Assembly (NCBI GenBank): GCA_002438565.1
Contig: DJPN01000029.1
Location: forward strand, 1 to 64,000
Direction of reading: 5' to 3'
DNA from: Alphaproteobacteria bacterium UBA6411
Lineage (GTDB): Bacteria; Pseudomonadota; Alphaproteobacteria; CAAGCB01; CAG-977
Length of the DNA stretch: 64,000 nt
Position 1 is the stretch's first letter. Each line of letters starts with the position of its first letter. This document shows, one piece after another, positions 33,314 through 42,903 of this stretch. The notes beneath the pieces are model-generated. The model made no database searches and had not been told where the DNA came from. It saw nothing but the letters and a program-made list of their open reading frames with translations. The position numbers and the translations under genes were made by a program.

Positions 33314-34801
33314 ATGACGAACGAAACGCAAAAAATCGATTCCCTGAGCGCCGAAACGTTGGAAATGTCCGACTTTGAAAAGCTGTTGAATCAAGAATTC
33401 AAACCCAAGTCGCAGGAAGCCAACGCCGCCGTTCAAAGCGCGGTCAAAACGCTGGTCGGGCAGGCTTTGGAAAACACGGCTTTGGTGTCCGACAACTCGA
33501 TTAAAACCATCGAGGGAATCATCGCCGAACTGGACAAGAAACTGTCCGAACAGGTCAATCAAATCATTCATCACCCCGATTTCCAAAAATTGGAAAGCGC
33601 GTGGCGCGGTTTGAGCTATCTGGTCAACAACACGCAAACCAGCGACACGCTGAAAATCCGTGTGCTGAACGTATCCAAACAGGACGTCGCCAAGTGTTTG
33701 AAAAAATACAAAGGCACGGCGTGGGATCAAAGCCCTCTGTTCAAAAAACTGTATGAAGACGAATACGGCACAGCGGGCGGCGAACCGTACGGGTGCTTGA
33801 TTGGCGATTATTACTTCAACCACAGCGCGCCCGATTTGGAAATCTTGAAGGGCATGGCGCAGATTGCTTCCGCGTCACATATGCCGTTCATTTCCGCCGC
33901 CGATCCGTCCATTATGAATATGGATTCGTGGCAGGAACTGGCCAATCCGCGCGATATTTCCAAAATCTTTTCAACACCGGAATACGCCGCGTGGCGCAGC
34001 TTCCGCGAATCCGAAGACAGCCGCTACATCGCTTTGACGATGCCGCGCGTGCTCAGCCGCATGCCCTACGGCGCGAAAACCAATCCCGTTGAGGAATTCA
34101 ACTTTGAAGAAGACACGGGCGCGGGCGCCAGCGACAAATACAACTGGATGAACGCCGCGTATGCGATGGGGGCGAACATCAACCGTTCGTTTGCAACGTA
34201 CGGCTGGTGCGCGAACATCCGCGGAGTCGAATCGGGGGGCGCGGTTGAAGGACTTCCGACGCATACGTTCCCGACCGACGACGGCGGCGTGGCGATGAAA
34301 TGTCCGACCGAAGTCGCCATCACCGACCGCCGCGAAGCCGAACTGTCGGCGAACGGCTTCTTGCCGCTGATTCATTGGAAAAACACGGACTACGCTGTGT
34401 TTTTGGGCGGTCAGACGGTCAACAAACCCAAAGAATACGATTCCCCCGACGCGACGGCGAACGCGGCTTTGTCCGCCCGTCTGCCTTACATCTTTGCAAC
34501 CAGCCGTTTCGCGCACTACTTGAAATGCATTGTGCGCGACAAAATCGGATCGTTCAAGGAACGCGAGGATATGCAGCGCTGGCTGAGCGACTGGATTGCG
34601 AACTATGTAACAAGCGATCCGAACGCGTCCGAAGAAATCAAGGCGAAATATCCCTTGGCGGAAGCGAAAGTCGAAGTTGATTCCATCGAAGGCCAGCCCG
34701 GATACTATTCGGCGAAATTCTATCTGCGTCCGCATTATCAGCTGGAGGGATTGACAACATCGCTGCGTTTGGTCACGAAAGTGCCCAGCGGCGCAAAATA
34801 A
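33314..34801 (+). CDS. tssC: T6SS contractile sheath large subunit TssC
   Basis: 495 residues, the usual length. TssC (VipB) forms the bulk of the sheath and is the part recycled by ClpV. Typical segments: KLESAWRGLSYLVNNT near residue 95, GDYYFNH, FRESEDSRYIALTMPRVL near 232 followed by SRMPYG, and the C-terminal YLRPHYQLEGLTTSLRLV. Only the start region is acidic and variable. Confidence 0.97.
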   Translation: MTNETQKIDSLSAETLEMSDFEKLLNQEFKPKSQEANAAVQSAVKTLVGQALENTALVSDNSIKTIEGIIAELDKKLSEQVNQIIHHPDFQKLESAWRGLSYLVNNTQTSDTLKIRVLNVSKQDVAKCLKKYKGTAWDQSPLFKKLYEDEYGTAGGEPYGCLIGDYYFNHSAPDLEILKGMAQIASASHMPFISAADPSIMNMDSWQELANPRDISKIFSTPEYAAWRSFRESEDSRYIALTMPRVLSRMPYGAKTNPVEEFNFEEDTGAGASDKYNWMNAAYAMGANINRSFATYGWCANIRGVESGGAVEGLPTHTFPTDDGGVAMKCPTEVAITDRREAELSANGFLPLIHWKNTDYAVFLGGQTVNKPKEYDSPDATANAALSARLPYIFATSRFAHYLKCIVRDKIGSFKEREDMQRWLSDWIANYVTSDPNASEEIKAKYPLAEAKVEVDSIEGQPGYYSAKFYLRPHYQLEGLTTSLRLVTKVPSGAK

Positions 34802-34837
34802 CGGTTTCTCATTGAACCATTGAAGGAGATAAAAACG

Positions 34838-35320
34838 ATGGCAAGTGATTTTTTCTTGAAAATTGAAGGTATTGACGGCGAATCCAGCGATAAGGGACAC
34901 GCCAAATGGATTGAGGTGATGACTTTTGATCACGGCGCAATGCAAAACGTTTCGATTCAGCGCGGTGCCGACGTTGCGGGACGCGGACAGTTCATTCCGT
35001 TCAAGTTCATGCACGCCGTTGACAAAGCGACGCCGAAACTGCAGCAATACTGCATGAACGGTCAGAAAATCGCGAAAGTGAACTTTGCGTACTGCCGTGC
35101 AATCAGCGGCGCGCAGGTTTCCGTGTACGAAATCACGATGGAAAACGTCAAGGTCGCCCGCGCCGAAGTCAAAACGATTGAAGCCGACGGCGTAATGCAG
35201 CCCGTTGAAGAAGTCGAACTGGTCGCCGGAAAAATGTCGTGGAAAGTCACCCCGATTAAGCCCGACAACACCAAAGACGGTGCGATTGAAGCGGCGTTCG
35301 ACCAGATTGCCAACGCTTGA
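34838..35320 (+). CDS. hcp: T6SS inner tube protein Hcp (TssD)
   Basis: 160 residues from the ATG at 34838, with AAGGAGAT 8 bases upstream; a TTG at 34820 lies before that site and is unlikely. Hcp hexamers stack into the secreted tube and carry small effectors. MASDFFLKIEGIDGESSDKG, FIPFKFMHAVDKATPKL and the C-terminal VTPIKPDN are family hallmarks. A strong hairpin follows directly, which should let hcp be made in excess over the genes downstream. Confidence 0.97.
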   Translation: MASDFFLKIEGIDGESSDKGHAKWIEVMTFDHGAMQNVSIQRGADVAGRGQFIPFKFMHAVDKATPKLQQYCMNGQKIAKVNFAYCRAISGAQVSVYEITMENVKVARAEVKTIEADGVMQPVEEVELVAGKMSWKVTPIKPDNTKDGAIEAAFDQIANA

Positions 35321-35329
35321 TTTGCAATA

Positions 35330-35366
35330 AAGGGGAAGCCGAATGTCGGCTTTCCCTTGCTTTTTT
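35330..35366 (+). terminator. intrinsic terminator/attenuator between hcp and tssE
   Basis: A 13-bp stem (35330-35342 with 35346-35358) of AAGGGGAAGCCGA against TCGGCTTTCCCTT, one G-T wobble, a 3-base loop, then GC and six Ts. All genes continue on the same strand with only 57 bases between hcp and tssE, so partial read-through is the simplest reading. Confidence 0.85.
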
Positions 35367-35377
35367 AGGGGGCGGTC

Positions 35378-35890
35378 ATGCGGGAAAACGCGTTTAAAAC
35401 AAAAGACGATGCCAAATATTGGCCTTGTCTGTTGCGGCGTTTGACCGATTTCGCTCCCGAAGAGAAAAAAGAACCCTTTTCGGCGGGAATCACGATGAAG
35501 CAGCTGAAAAAGGACGTGTTTGAAAATATCGAAATGATATTGAATTCGCGTTCCCACCCTCAAGGGGCGGAGCTGGAAAGGTATCCCGATTTGCAAAATT
35601 CCGTGCTGGGGTTCGGGCTGTCTGATTTTTGCGGCAAAGTTTGTTCCCGAAACGACCGCGAGGAAATCAGGGATTGCATTTTGAATCAGCTGAAATGGTT
35701 TGAACCGCGTTTGGCGGCGGATTCGATTGAGGTCGAATTCCGCAAAGACGCAGGGGAACGAACTTCCGTACTGGAATTCAACATTCAAGGGCGTATCGAG
35801 GTTGGCGAATTAAGCGAAGAAATCGTTTTCGTGTCGAAACTGGATTTGGAAACGGGGACGTCTTTGCTGCAGAGCGCGCAAGAGGGATAA
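35378..35890 (+). CDS. tssE: T6SS baseplate protein TssE (gp25-like)
   Basis: 170 residues. TssE is the gp25-like wedge protein that starts sheath assembly. LLRRLTDF near residue 18, KKDVFENIEMILNSRSH near 48-65 (the conserved arginine region) and the C-terminal beta hairpin give the family. It lies after the hcp attenuator and 3 bases before tssF. Confidence 0.92.
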   Translation: MRENAFKTKDDAKYWPCLLRRLTDFAPEEKKEPFSAGITMKQLKKDVFENIEMILNSRSHPQGAELERYPDLQNSVLGFGLSDFCGKVCSRNDREEIRDCILNQLKWFEPRLAADSIEVEFRKDAGERTSVLEFNIQGRIEVGELSEEIVFVSKLDLETGTSLLQSAQEG

Positions 35891-35893
35891 ACG

Positions 35894-37699
35894 ATGGATT
35901 TTCTGGACTATTATCGTGAAAATCTGGGATATTTGAGGACGTTGGGGGCTGAATTCGCCGCCGAATTTCCGAAAATCGCCGCCCGTTTGGATTTGTCCGC
36001 TTTTGAATGTCAGGATCCTTATGTCGAGCGGTTGCTGGAAGGTACGGCTTTTCTGGCGGCGCGCGTCGAAAAAAAATTGGATGACGGATACGGCCGTTTG
36101 CTGGAATCCGTGCTTGGTTCCGTATCGCCGGACGCTTTGAACCCCGTTGTGTCGGGCGCGGTTTTGGAAATGCATGCCGATTTGTCCGACGACCGCGTCA
36201 AAAAAGGCGATTGTCTGCCCGAAGCGACGATGTTTGACGCGATAGTGCCGTCAATCAACACGCCGTGCCGTTTCGCAACGGTTTGGGATACGCCGCTTAC
36301 AGCCGTTGAATTGACCGAGGCGGAATACATCACGCGCGATTTGACGAAATTCATTCCCGATGCGGCGCATCCCGCGGCGTTAAGGCTGAAATTTTCCATG
36401 CCCGGCAAAATGCGTTTTTCCGAAGTAAGCGTGCCGGAGCTTTTGTTCTTTTTGAATTTGCCGGAAGCTTTGGCGTCGCTGTTGTTGCGTCAGTTGACGC
36501 TGGACGTTGAAAAAATTTACGTTTCCGCGGACGGCGGCGACTTTGTTTGCAAAAACGGCGCGGTTTTTGAACTGCCTGCGGCGGCTGTGCGCGGGACGTT
36601 GTTCGGCGGCGTGAAGGGCAACTTGAACGGTCTGCGCGTGTTGCAGAATTTTCTGGCGTATCCCGCGTTTTTCAAGTTTGCGACGATGAAAAACTGCGCG
36701 GGTCTGTTTTCCAAGGAAGCCTCTGGAATCGAAATCGTCATCGGCTTCAAACGGCGCGAAACGGAGCTGACGAACGAAATCAAGGCGTCGTCGTTGAAGC
36801 TGAACTGCGCGCCTGTGCTGAATTTGTTCAAAAAGCGTTCCGACCGCGTGTTTTTGGACAGGAACGGCTATGAATTCCACATTGTTCCGGAACGTACCGC
36901 TCCGCGTGATTACGAAGTATACGCCGTGCGGCGGTTGGAATTTTTTGGGGAAAAAAACGAAACGCTGTTTTCGGCGACGAATTTCTACGATGAAGATTTG
37001 GCGGGCAAAAATGACAAACGCAACTTTTTCAGCGTCCACCGCCGTCGCAGTTTGTTTAATCAAAAAGCTTTGCAGCGCAGTTCGTATACGGGAACCGAAG
37101 TGTTTGTCAATTTGGCCGGGCAAAACGCGGATGCGGGCGAAGCCGCCCAATTTTGCGCTGATTTGATTTGCACAAACAGGGATTTGCCGCTGTTGCTGGC
37201 CAATCAAACCAAACTGTCGTGCGCCGACGCCGTCATTCAAACGGCGGAATTTGCGGTAATGCCGACGCGCCCCGATTATCCGCTGATTGAAAAGGGTGAT
37301 GCTTCCGATTGGGCGAAAGTCGGTCATATTTTGTTCAACCTGTCGGGAATGTTGTGGCAGGACGGGGCTTTTCCGCTGGAAATGATGAAAACGCTGTTGC
37401 GCAACTACAACCTGCGTTCCGCGGAGGAAATGGAGCGCATGCTGGACGGCATTGTCGAACTGGTCAGCGAACCGACGGCGTTCCGCTTTATCAAAAACGG
37501 CGCAGTGTTTTTTGAAACGGGATGGCGCGTGCGCTTTGTGTTGGACGAACAGGCGTACGCAGGCGTGGGCTTTTATCTGTTCGCCGTGGTGTTAAAGGAT
37601 ATTTTACATTCCTTTACCCCGCTTAATTCATTGTTGGAAGTGCAATTCTTTACACGGCAATCGGGACAAATCGCGGTATGGAAGACGTTGGAAAACTGA
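35894..37699 (+). CDS. tssF: T6SS baseplate protein TssF
   Basis: 601 residues, normal for TssF (VasA), a baseplate wedge subunit. The N-terminus YYRENLGYLRTLGAEFAAEF, followed by PKIAARL and DPYVERLLEG, is diagnostic, and the C-terminal half holds FSVHRRRSLFN and GVGFYLFAVVL near the end. It overlaps tssG by 22 bases. Confidence 0.95.
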   Translation: MDFLDYYRENLGYLRTLGAEFAAEFPKIAARLDLSAFECQDPYVERLLEGTAFLAARVEKKLDDGYGRLLESVLGSVSPDALNPVVSGAVLEMHADLSDDRVKKGDCLPEATMFDAIVPSINTPCRFATVWDTPLTAVELTEAEYITRDLTKFIPDAAHPAALRLKFSMPGKMRFSEVSVPELLFFLNLPEALASLLLRQLTLDVEKIYVSADGGDFVCKNGAVFELPAAAVRGTLFGGVKGNLNGLRVLQNFLAYPAFFKFATMKNCAGLFSKEASGIEIVIGFKRRETELTNEIKASSLKLNCAPVLNLFKKRSDRVFLDRNGYEFHIVPERTAPRDYEVYAVRRLEFFGEKNETLFSATNFYDEDLAGKNDKRNFFSVHRRRSLFNQKALQRSSYTGTEVFVNLAGQNADAGEAAQFCADLICTNRDLPLLLANQTKLSCADAVIQTAEFAVMPTRPDYPLIEKGDASDWAKVGHILFNLSGMLWQDGAFPLEMMKTLLRNYNLRSAEEMERMLDGIVELVSEPTAFRFIKNGAVFFETGWRVRFVLDEQAYAGVGFYLFAVVLKDILHSFTPLNSLLEVQFFTRQSGQIAVWKTLEN

Positions 37700-38739
37700 T
37701 AAAACAGGCTTCCCGCCGATTGCGTCAAGGCACGGGAGCCCCCGACTTTTTCGAGCTGGTGCGCCGCATCGAGCGCAACCGCCCCGATTTTCCGCGTTTG
37801 GGAAAAGCGTTCCGTCCGACACGGGAAAACGTGCGTTTCGGTCAAGCTCCGTATTTGCGATTTCCCGCAACCGACATTGCCGACATCATCCCTTTGTCGG
37901 GTGATGCCGAGGCGTTGATTATGACGTATTTTTTCGGACTGCTGGGCGTGAACGGCCCCATGCCGCTGGAGTTCACAAACTACGTTTTCCAACGCTCGCA
38001 CAATTATTACGACCAGAGCTGGCGGCGTTTTCTGGACATCATCCATCACCGTTTTACAACTTTGTTTTACAGGGCGTGGGCGGAAAACGAACAGGCTGTT
38101 TCGTTCGACCGTTCCGATGACGACGGTATAACGGACATCATCCGCGCTTTGGCGGGAACGCCGCCCGATATGAAAATGAACGGTGACATGCCGTATCTGA
38201 CGGCGAATTACGCCAATCACTTCGGTTCCGCGGTCAAAAGCCGTTCGTCGCTGGAGGAAATCCTGCGTAACGTTTTGGAAATCGATTTGAAAATCAAAGA
38301 TTTTGTTACAGCCGAATACGATATTCCGGCCGAAAACTGGTGTCAGCTGGGCGACCGTCAGACGGCGCGCGTCGGGCGGAATATGCAACTGGGGCGCAAG
38401 TATTTAAGCGCGACCCGCGGCTTTGAAATTCAAATCGGCCCCGTTTCTTTCACGGACTGTCAAAAATGGATGCCTGGGACGGACGGGTTCGACAGGCTCA
38501 GCCGCATTGTGACGGGCTATTTGGATAAACCGCTGGAATACACCGTCAAGTTTACCATCAACGGTGCGACCGTACCGTTTGCGGCTTTGGGAAACACGGC
38601 TTCGACTCAGCTGGGGCGCAACTGCTGGCTGGGGCGTTCGCATGACCGCAACGGGGATATGACTTTAACAATAGGGGCTTCGCGTTTGAACAAAAGACGA
38701 CACAAAGCTTCGTTTCAACAGGAAGGAATCCGTTTATGA
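37678..38739 (+). CDS. tssG: T6SS baseplate protein TssG
   Basis: 353 residues. TssG (VasB) completes the wedge with TssE and TssF. DFFELVRRIERN near residue 21, FFGLLGVNGPMPLEFTNYV near 83 and FYRAWAEN near 123 are the conserved blocks; LGQ-type C-terminal segment here reads LGRNCWLGR. The start codon lies inside tssF and the stop overlaps clpV by 4 bases. Confidence 0.95.
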   Translation: MEDVGKLIKQASRRLRQGTGAPDFFELVRRIERNRPDFPRLGKAFRPTRENVRFGQAPYLRFPATDIADIIPLSGDAEALIMTYFFGLLGVNGPMPLEFTNYVFQRSHNYYDQSWRRFLDIIHHRFTTLFYRAWAENEQAVSFDRSDDDGITDIIRALAGTPPDMKMNGDMPYLTANYANHFGSAVKSRSSLEEILRNVLEIDLKIKDFVTAEYDIPAENWCQLGDRQTARVGRNMQLGRKYLSATRGFEIQIGPVSFTDCQKWMPGTDGFDRLSRIVTGYLDKPLEYTVKFTINGATVPFAALGNTASTQLGRNCWLGRSHDRNGDMTLTIGASRLNKRRHKASFQQEGIRL

Positions 38740-41372
38740 GCAAATTGAAACGCGTCCAGATGTTTTCCAAATTGGACGCCGCGGCGTACAAAGCGTTGGA
38801 AAGCGCGACAATGCTGTGCAAAACGCGCGGCAACCCGTATGTCGAACCGGTGCATTGGGTCAATCAAATTTTAATGGGCGAAAATACGGATTTGCACGAA
38901 ATCGTGCGGTATTTTTCCCTTGACCAAGCCAAACTGGCCAAAGACATGACCAAAGCTTTGGACGCTTTGCCGCGCGGCGCGGGCGGAAGCATCGACTTTG
39001 CCAATTCAATCGAGGTCGCGGTCAAGGAAGCATGGATGACGACTTCGCTGGTGTTCGGGGAAAGCGCGATTCGCACGGGGCATTTGATTTGCGCGATGAA
39101 ACAAACGCCCGAACTGGCGCGCGTCCTGCATGAAATGAGCGGCGAATTCGTTCGCGTCAACGGCGATCTGCTGGTTGAAAAGTTCCGTGAAATCGTCGCA
39201 AAATCTTTGGAAACATCCGTTGTGGCAACTTCCGTCAAGGCAGACGGCGGGGACTCTGCCGTTTCCGCCGCGATGGGCGGGACACAAGCCCTTGACTTGT
39301 ACACGGTTGATATGACGGCGCAGGCCAAAGACGGCAAATCCGACCCCGTTGTCGGCCGCGATGCTGAAATCCGCAAAATCATCGACATTCTGATGCGCCG
39401 CCGTCAGAACAACCCGATTTTGACGGGCGACGCGGGGGTCGGCAAAACCGCCGTGGTCGAAGGCTTCGCCCAGCGCTTGGCGGCTGGCGACGTTCCCGAT
39501 TGTCTGAAAGGCACGGTTTTGCGTTCGCTGGACATGGGGTTGCTGCAGGCTGGCGCGAGCATGAAAGGCGAGTTTGAAAATCGCTTGAAACAGGTGATTG
39601 AGGAAGTGCAGGCTTCCGACACGCCGATTATTCTGTTTATTGACGAAGCGCATACGCTTATCGGCGCGGGCGGCGCGGCGGGACAGAACGACGCGGCAAA
39701 TTTGCTGAAACCCGCTTTGGCGCGCGGAAAACTGCGCTGCATCGCGGCGACGACATGGGCGGAATACGTCAAATACTTTGAAAAAGACCCCGCCTTGACC
39801 CGTCGTTTCCAAAACATTCTGGTGGACGAACCCGACGACGAGAAGGCGACGCAAATGATGCGCGGCATGATTAAGGCGTTGGAAAAGCACCACAACGTTG
39901 TCGTTTTGGACGAAGCGTTGTCCGCTGCCGTCAAACTGTCGCGCCGCTATATTCCCGCGCGCCAGCTGCCCGACAAGGCAGTCAGCATTCTGGATACGGC
40001 GTGCGCGCGCGTGGCTTTGAGCCAAAACGCAGACCCTGCCGAACTGGAATTTTGCAAACGCAAAATCTCGGCCTTGGAGTTGGAAAAGGACATTCTGAAC
40101 CGCGAAGAAAAATCGGGCTGCGACCATGCCGAAAAACTGGCGGAACTGGAGGCGGAACTGCAAAAGCAGAACGATAAAAAACAGGCTTTGGAAGACCGTT
40201 TGGCAAAAGAAAAGGCTGTTGTCGCCGAATGTGCCAAACTGCGCGACGAATTGCGCGAAAAGGGCGAACCCGATGAAAAAATCCGCGCCGAACTGCTGGC
40301 GAAACAAAAAGAGTTGACGGAATTGCAGGGCGACGACCCGTTGGTTTTGCCTTTGGTCGACACACAGGCGGTTTCGACGATTATTTCCGAATGGACGGGA
40401 ATTCCTTTGGGACGCATGGTCAAAAACGAAATCCAATCCGTTTTGAACTTGGGCGAAGAAATGAACAAGCGCGTCATCGGGCAGAAGCACGGGCTTGATT
40501 TGATTGCCAAGCGCGTCATGACGGCGCGCGCGTCGCTGGCCGATCCTAACCGCCCGATTGCCGTGATTATGCTGGCGGGGCCCAGCGGCGTCGGCAAAAC
40601 CGAAACCGCTTTGGCGCTGGCGGAACAAATGTACGGCAGCGAACAGAACATTGTCACAATCAATATGAGCGAATTTCAGGAATCGCACACCGTTTCGACG
40701 CTGAAAGGCGCGCCTCCGGGCTATGTCGGCTACGGCGAAGGCGGTGTTCTGACCGAAGCCGTGCGCCGCAAGCCCTACAGCGTCGTTTTGCTGGATGAAG
40801 TCGAAAAGGCGCATCCCGATGTGCACGAAATCTTCTTCCAAGTGTTTGACAAGGGGCAGATGGAAGACGGCGCGGGGCGTTTGGTGAACTTTCGCAACAC
40901 GATTATTCTGCTGACGACGAACGTTGGCGACGACGCGATTTGCGATTTGTGCGAAGACGAGGACAATCTGCCCGACATGGCGGTTTTGGAAAAAGCCGTC
41001 CGTCCCGCGATGATGAAAGTGTTTCCCGCGGCTTTGCTGGGGCGCATTTCGATTGTGCCGTACTATCCGCTGGGCAAAAAGGCTTTGTACAAAATCATTG
41101 ACTTGAAGCTGGCAAAAGTCCAAAAACGCGTCAAGGACAACTACAAAGCCGAACTGATTTACACGGATGCGGTGCGCGACGAAATCATCCGCCGGTGCAA
41201 CAACGTGGCGTCGGGCGCGCGCTTAATCGACGCGATTGTCAACAACGACCTGTTGCCCGAAATCAGCGCGGAATTCCTGCGTAACACGATGGAGGGGCAC
41301 GTTTTGAAAAAGGCGACAATCGGCGCCAAGGACGAAAAGTTCGTCTATTCGTTTGAAAACAAGGAGGAATGA
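38736..41372 (+). CDS. clpV: T6SS sheath-disassembly AAA+ ATPase ClpV (TssH)
   Basis: 878 residues. ClpV unfolds contracted TssB/TssC sheath for reuse. Order: Clp N-domain (1-150), first ATPase domain with Walker A GDAGVGKTA (about 231-239) and IILFIDEAHTLIGAGG, a coiled-coil middle region (about 440-540), second ATPase domain with GPSGVGKTE (about 615-623) and VVLLDEVEKAHPDV, and the C-terminal D2-small domain. Length and the T6SS context separate it from ClpB. PAAR follows 3 bases after the stop. Confidence 0.96.
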   Translation: MSKLKRVQMFSKLDAAAYKALESATMLCKTRGNPYVEPVHWVNQILMGENTDLHEIVRYFSLDQAKLAKDMTKALDALPRGAGGSIDFANSIEVAVKEAWMTTSLVFGESAIRTGHLICAMKQTPELARVLHEMSGEFVRVNGDLLVEKFREIVAKSLETSVVATSVKADGGDSAVSAAMGGTQALDLYTVDMTAQAKDGKSDPVVGRDAEIRKIIDILMRRRQNNPILTGDAGVGKTAVVEGFAQRLAAGDVPDCLKGTVLRSLDMGLLQAGASMKGEFENRLKQVIEEVQASDTPIILFIDEAHTLIGAGGAAGQNDAANLLKPALARGKLRCIAATTWAEYVKYFEKDPALTRRFQNILVDEPDDEKATQMMRGMIKALEKHHNVVVLDEALSAAVKLSRRYIPARQLPDKAVSILDTACARVALSQNADPAELEFCKRKISALELEKDILNREEKSGCDHAEKLAELEAELQKQNDKKQALEDRLAKEKAVVAECAKLRDELREKGEPDEKIRAELLAKQKELTELQGDDPLVLPLVDTQAVSTIISEWTGIPLGRMVKNEIQSVLNLGEEMNKRVIGQKHGLDLIAKRVMTARASLADPNRPIAVIMLAGPSGVGKTETALALAEQMYGSEQNIVTINMSEFQESHTVSTLKGAPPGYVGYGEGGVLTEAVRRKPYSVVLLDEVEKAHPDVHEIFFQVFDKGQMEDGAGRLVNFRNTIILLTTNVGDDAICDLCEDEDNLPDMAVLEKAVRPAMMKVFPAALLGRISIVPYYPLGKKALYKIIDLKLAKVQKRVKDNYKAELIYTDAVRDEIIRRCNNVASGARLIDAIVNNDLLPEISAEFLRNTMEGHVLKKATIGAKDEKFVYSFENKEE

Positions 41373-41375
41373 CCC

Positions 41376-41669
41376 ATGCCGACACCTGTTGCGACAATCG
41401 CGAATTTGACCGCGACGGGGGATGTCATCCTCGGTCCCGGCGGCATTACGACAATGGTCAAAGGCTTGCCCGTTGCGTGTGTGGGCGATGCCGTGGCGGG
41501 TCCGATGTGTGTCGGGGCTGTAACCATGACGACGGCGGTCAACAAATTGGCAAAAGGGCGTCCGATTGCCAATATGGGGGCGGTTGTGTCGGGCAGCTGT
41601 CCCGCCGCTATGGGCGCGCCGATTGCGACGCCCGTGATGGTGTGTCCGAACTTGAATGAAATCGTGTAA
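41376..41669 (+). CDS. T6SS PAAR-domain spike tip protein
   Basis: 97 residues, a bare PAAR-like domain that sharpens the VgrG spike. Glycine-rich beta-turn repeats (GDVILGPGGITTMVKG, ACVGDAVAGPMCVG, IANMGAVVSGSCPAAMG) fit the fold; several Cys and one or two candidate metal ligands are present, although the classical His are few. It carries no C-terminal effector domain. A strong GGAGGA site overlaps the clpV stop. It lies directly upstream of the split spike genes. Confidence 0.85.
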   Translation: MPTPVATIANLTATGDVILGPGGITTMVKGLPVACVGDAVAGPMCVGAVTMTTAVNKLAKGRPIANMGAVVSGSCPAAMGAPIATPVMVCPNLNEIV

Positions 41670-41679
41670 GAGGGAAAAC

Positions 41680-42900
41680 ATGTCCGCCATCGTCAATGAA
41701 ACGCTGTCAATCAAATTCCCTCAAGACAAGTTTGCGGATTTCTATCTGTACGACTTGACTTTGACCGAGGGCATATCCGACATTTGCCGCGCCGAAGCGG
41801 TCGTTTTGTCGGACAAGCCGCATTCTGTGGAACAGCTGAACGAAGCGCTGGACGCGAATGTTACTGTAACCGTGTCGCAAAGACTGTCGGACGGCAAGGC
41901 CAAGCGGACGCGCTTTTTCCACGGCATTGTAACGGCGGTTTCACACAACGGCGTGTTTTACAGTTCGGACAAAACGGACTGCTTTTCCTATCGCTTGACA
42001 ATCGAATCCGAATTGGCGATTTTACGTCAAGTCGTGCGCAAGGTCGCTTACAACAACAAAACGCCGATAGACGTGATTTCCGAACTGCTGTCGGATTACG
42101 GCATTCCCCCCCGTTTTTCCGAGGAATACATTTCCCGCAAACCCTTTGTTTCCGATTGCATCTATAACCAAACAACGGTGTCCGACTATGCTTTTTTAAA
42201 GCGGTTGCTGACCTTGTACGGTTTAAGCTACACGGTCAAACATCCAAAAGTGTCCAACGGCGGACTGGGACGGGCGGAACTGTATTTTTCGGCGGGCGAG
42301 CATTATCCGGAACGTTCCGATGTTGTTTATTCGGACGGCCGCGCTCCTATGGCGATTGAGGAGTTCGATTTCCGTTCAAGCGACGAACCTCGCAATCTGT
42401 GGCGTCTGAATGAATGGGCGATGACGCGCGGGCAGGGGGTTGACGGCGTAATGCTGACCGAAACGTACCCGAATTCAAACGTCGGATCGGAAAAATGGAA
42501 AGCGGGCTTGACGGATGCGGGCAACCGCCGCCGCATATATACCGAACATTTCCACAACTACGTCCGCGGTGTCGACAAAGCAAAAGTCGATGCGGATGTC
42601 GATTTGATTTTGCAGGCGCAGTACCGCGCTTTTCAAATCATCAAGGATGTTTGGACGGGAACGGCGGACAATTTGCTGTTTATGCCGTGCAAACGGTTTC
42701 GCATCAAACACTTTTACGGGCGGCGCTATTCGTCGGCGATTTCGGGCATGGTCGTGAAATCCGTTCTGCATTGCCACGCAAAGCTGCCGTCGTCTTTGGC
42801 AGCCGTAGCCGATTGGCAGGCGGATAAAGAAATCGTCGAAGTGTCGTTTTCGGCAATGAATTGCGCCGATGAAACGCGTTATTGTTCCTTGGGAGAATAG
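41680..42900 (+). CDS. gp27-like half of a split VgrG spike (TssI N-terminal part)
   Basis: 406 residues from the ATG at 41680, with AGAGGG upstream. The sequence follows the N-terminal, gp27/phage-late-control-D part of VgrG: FFHGIVTAVSHNG near residue 82, ILRQVVRKVAYNNKTPIDVISELL near 110, then YNQTTVSDYAFLKRLLTLYG near 158, and FRIKHFYGRRYSSAISGMVV near 345. The protein ends before the gp5 OB-fold, which is instead in the next gene. The reading frame closes with a normal TAG and the next gene has its own start and ribosome-binding site, so this looks like a true gene fission rather than a single sequencing error. Confidence 0.85.
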   Translation: MSAIVNETLSIKFPQDKFADFYLYDLTLTEGISDICRAEAVVLSDKPHSVEQLNEALDANVTVTVSQRLSDGKAKRTRFFHGIVTAVSHNGVFYSSDKTDCFSYRLTIESELAILRQVVRKVAYNNKTPIDVISELLSDYGIPPRFSEEYISRKPFVSDCIYNQTTVSDYAFLKRLLTLYGLSYTVKHPKVSNGGLGRAELYFSAGEHYPERSDVVYSDGRAPMAIEEFDFRSSDEPRNLWRLNEWAMTRGQGVDGVMLTETYPNSNVGSEKWKAGLTDAGNRRRIYTEHFHNYVRGVDKAKVDADVDLILQAQYRAFQIIKDVWTGTADNLLFMPCKRFRIKHFYGRRYSSAISGMVVKSVLHCHAKLPSSLAAVADWQADKEIVEVSFSAMNCADETRYCSLGE

Positions 42901-42903
42901 TCT

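Noticed and set aside
33971..35788. A 605-codon open frame on the minus strand across tssC, hcp and tssE
   Set aside because: It crosses three certain genes on the other strand and has no recognisable content.
39006..41123. A 705-codon open frame opposite clpV
   Set aside because: Shadow of the ClpV frame caused by codon bias; no domain visible.
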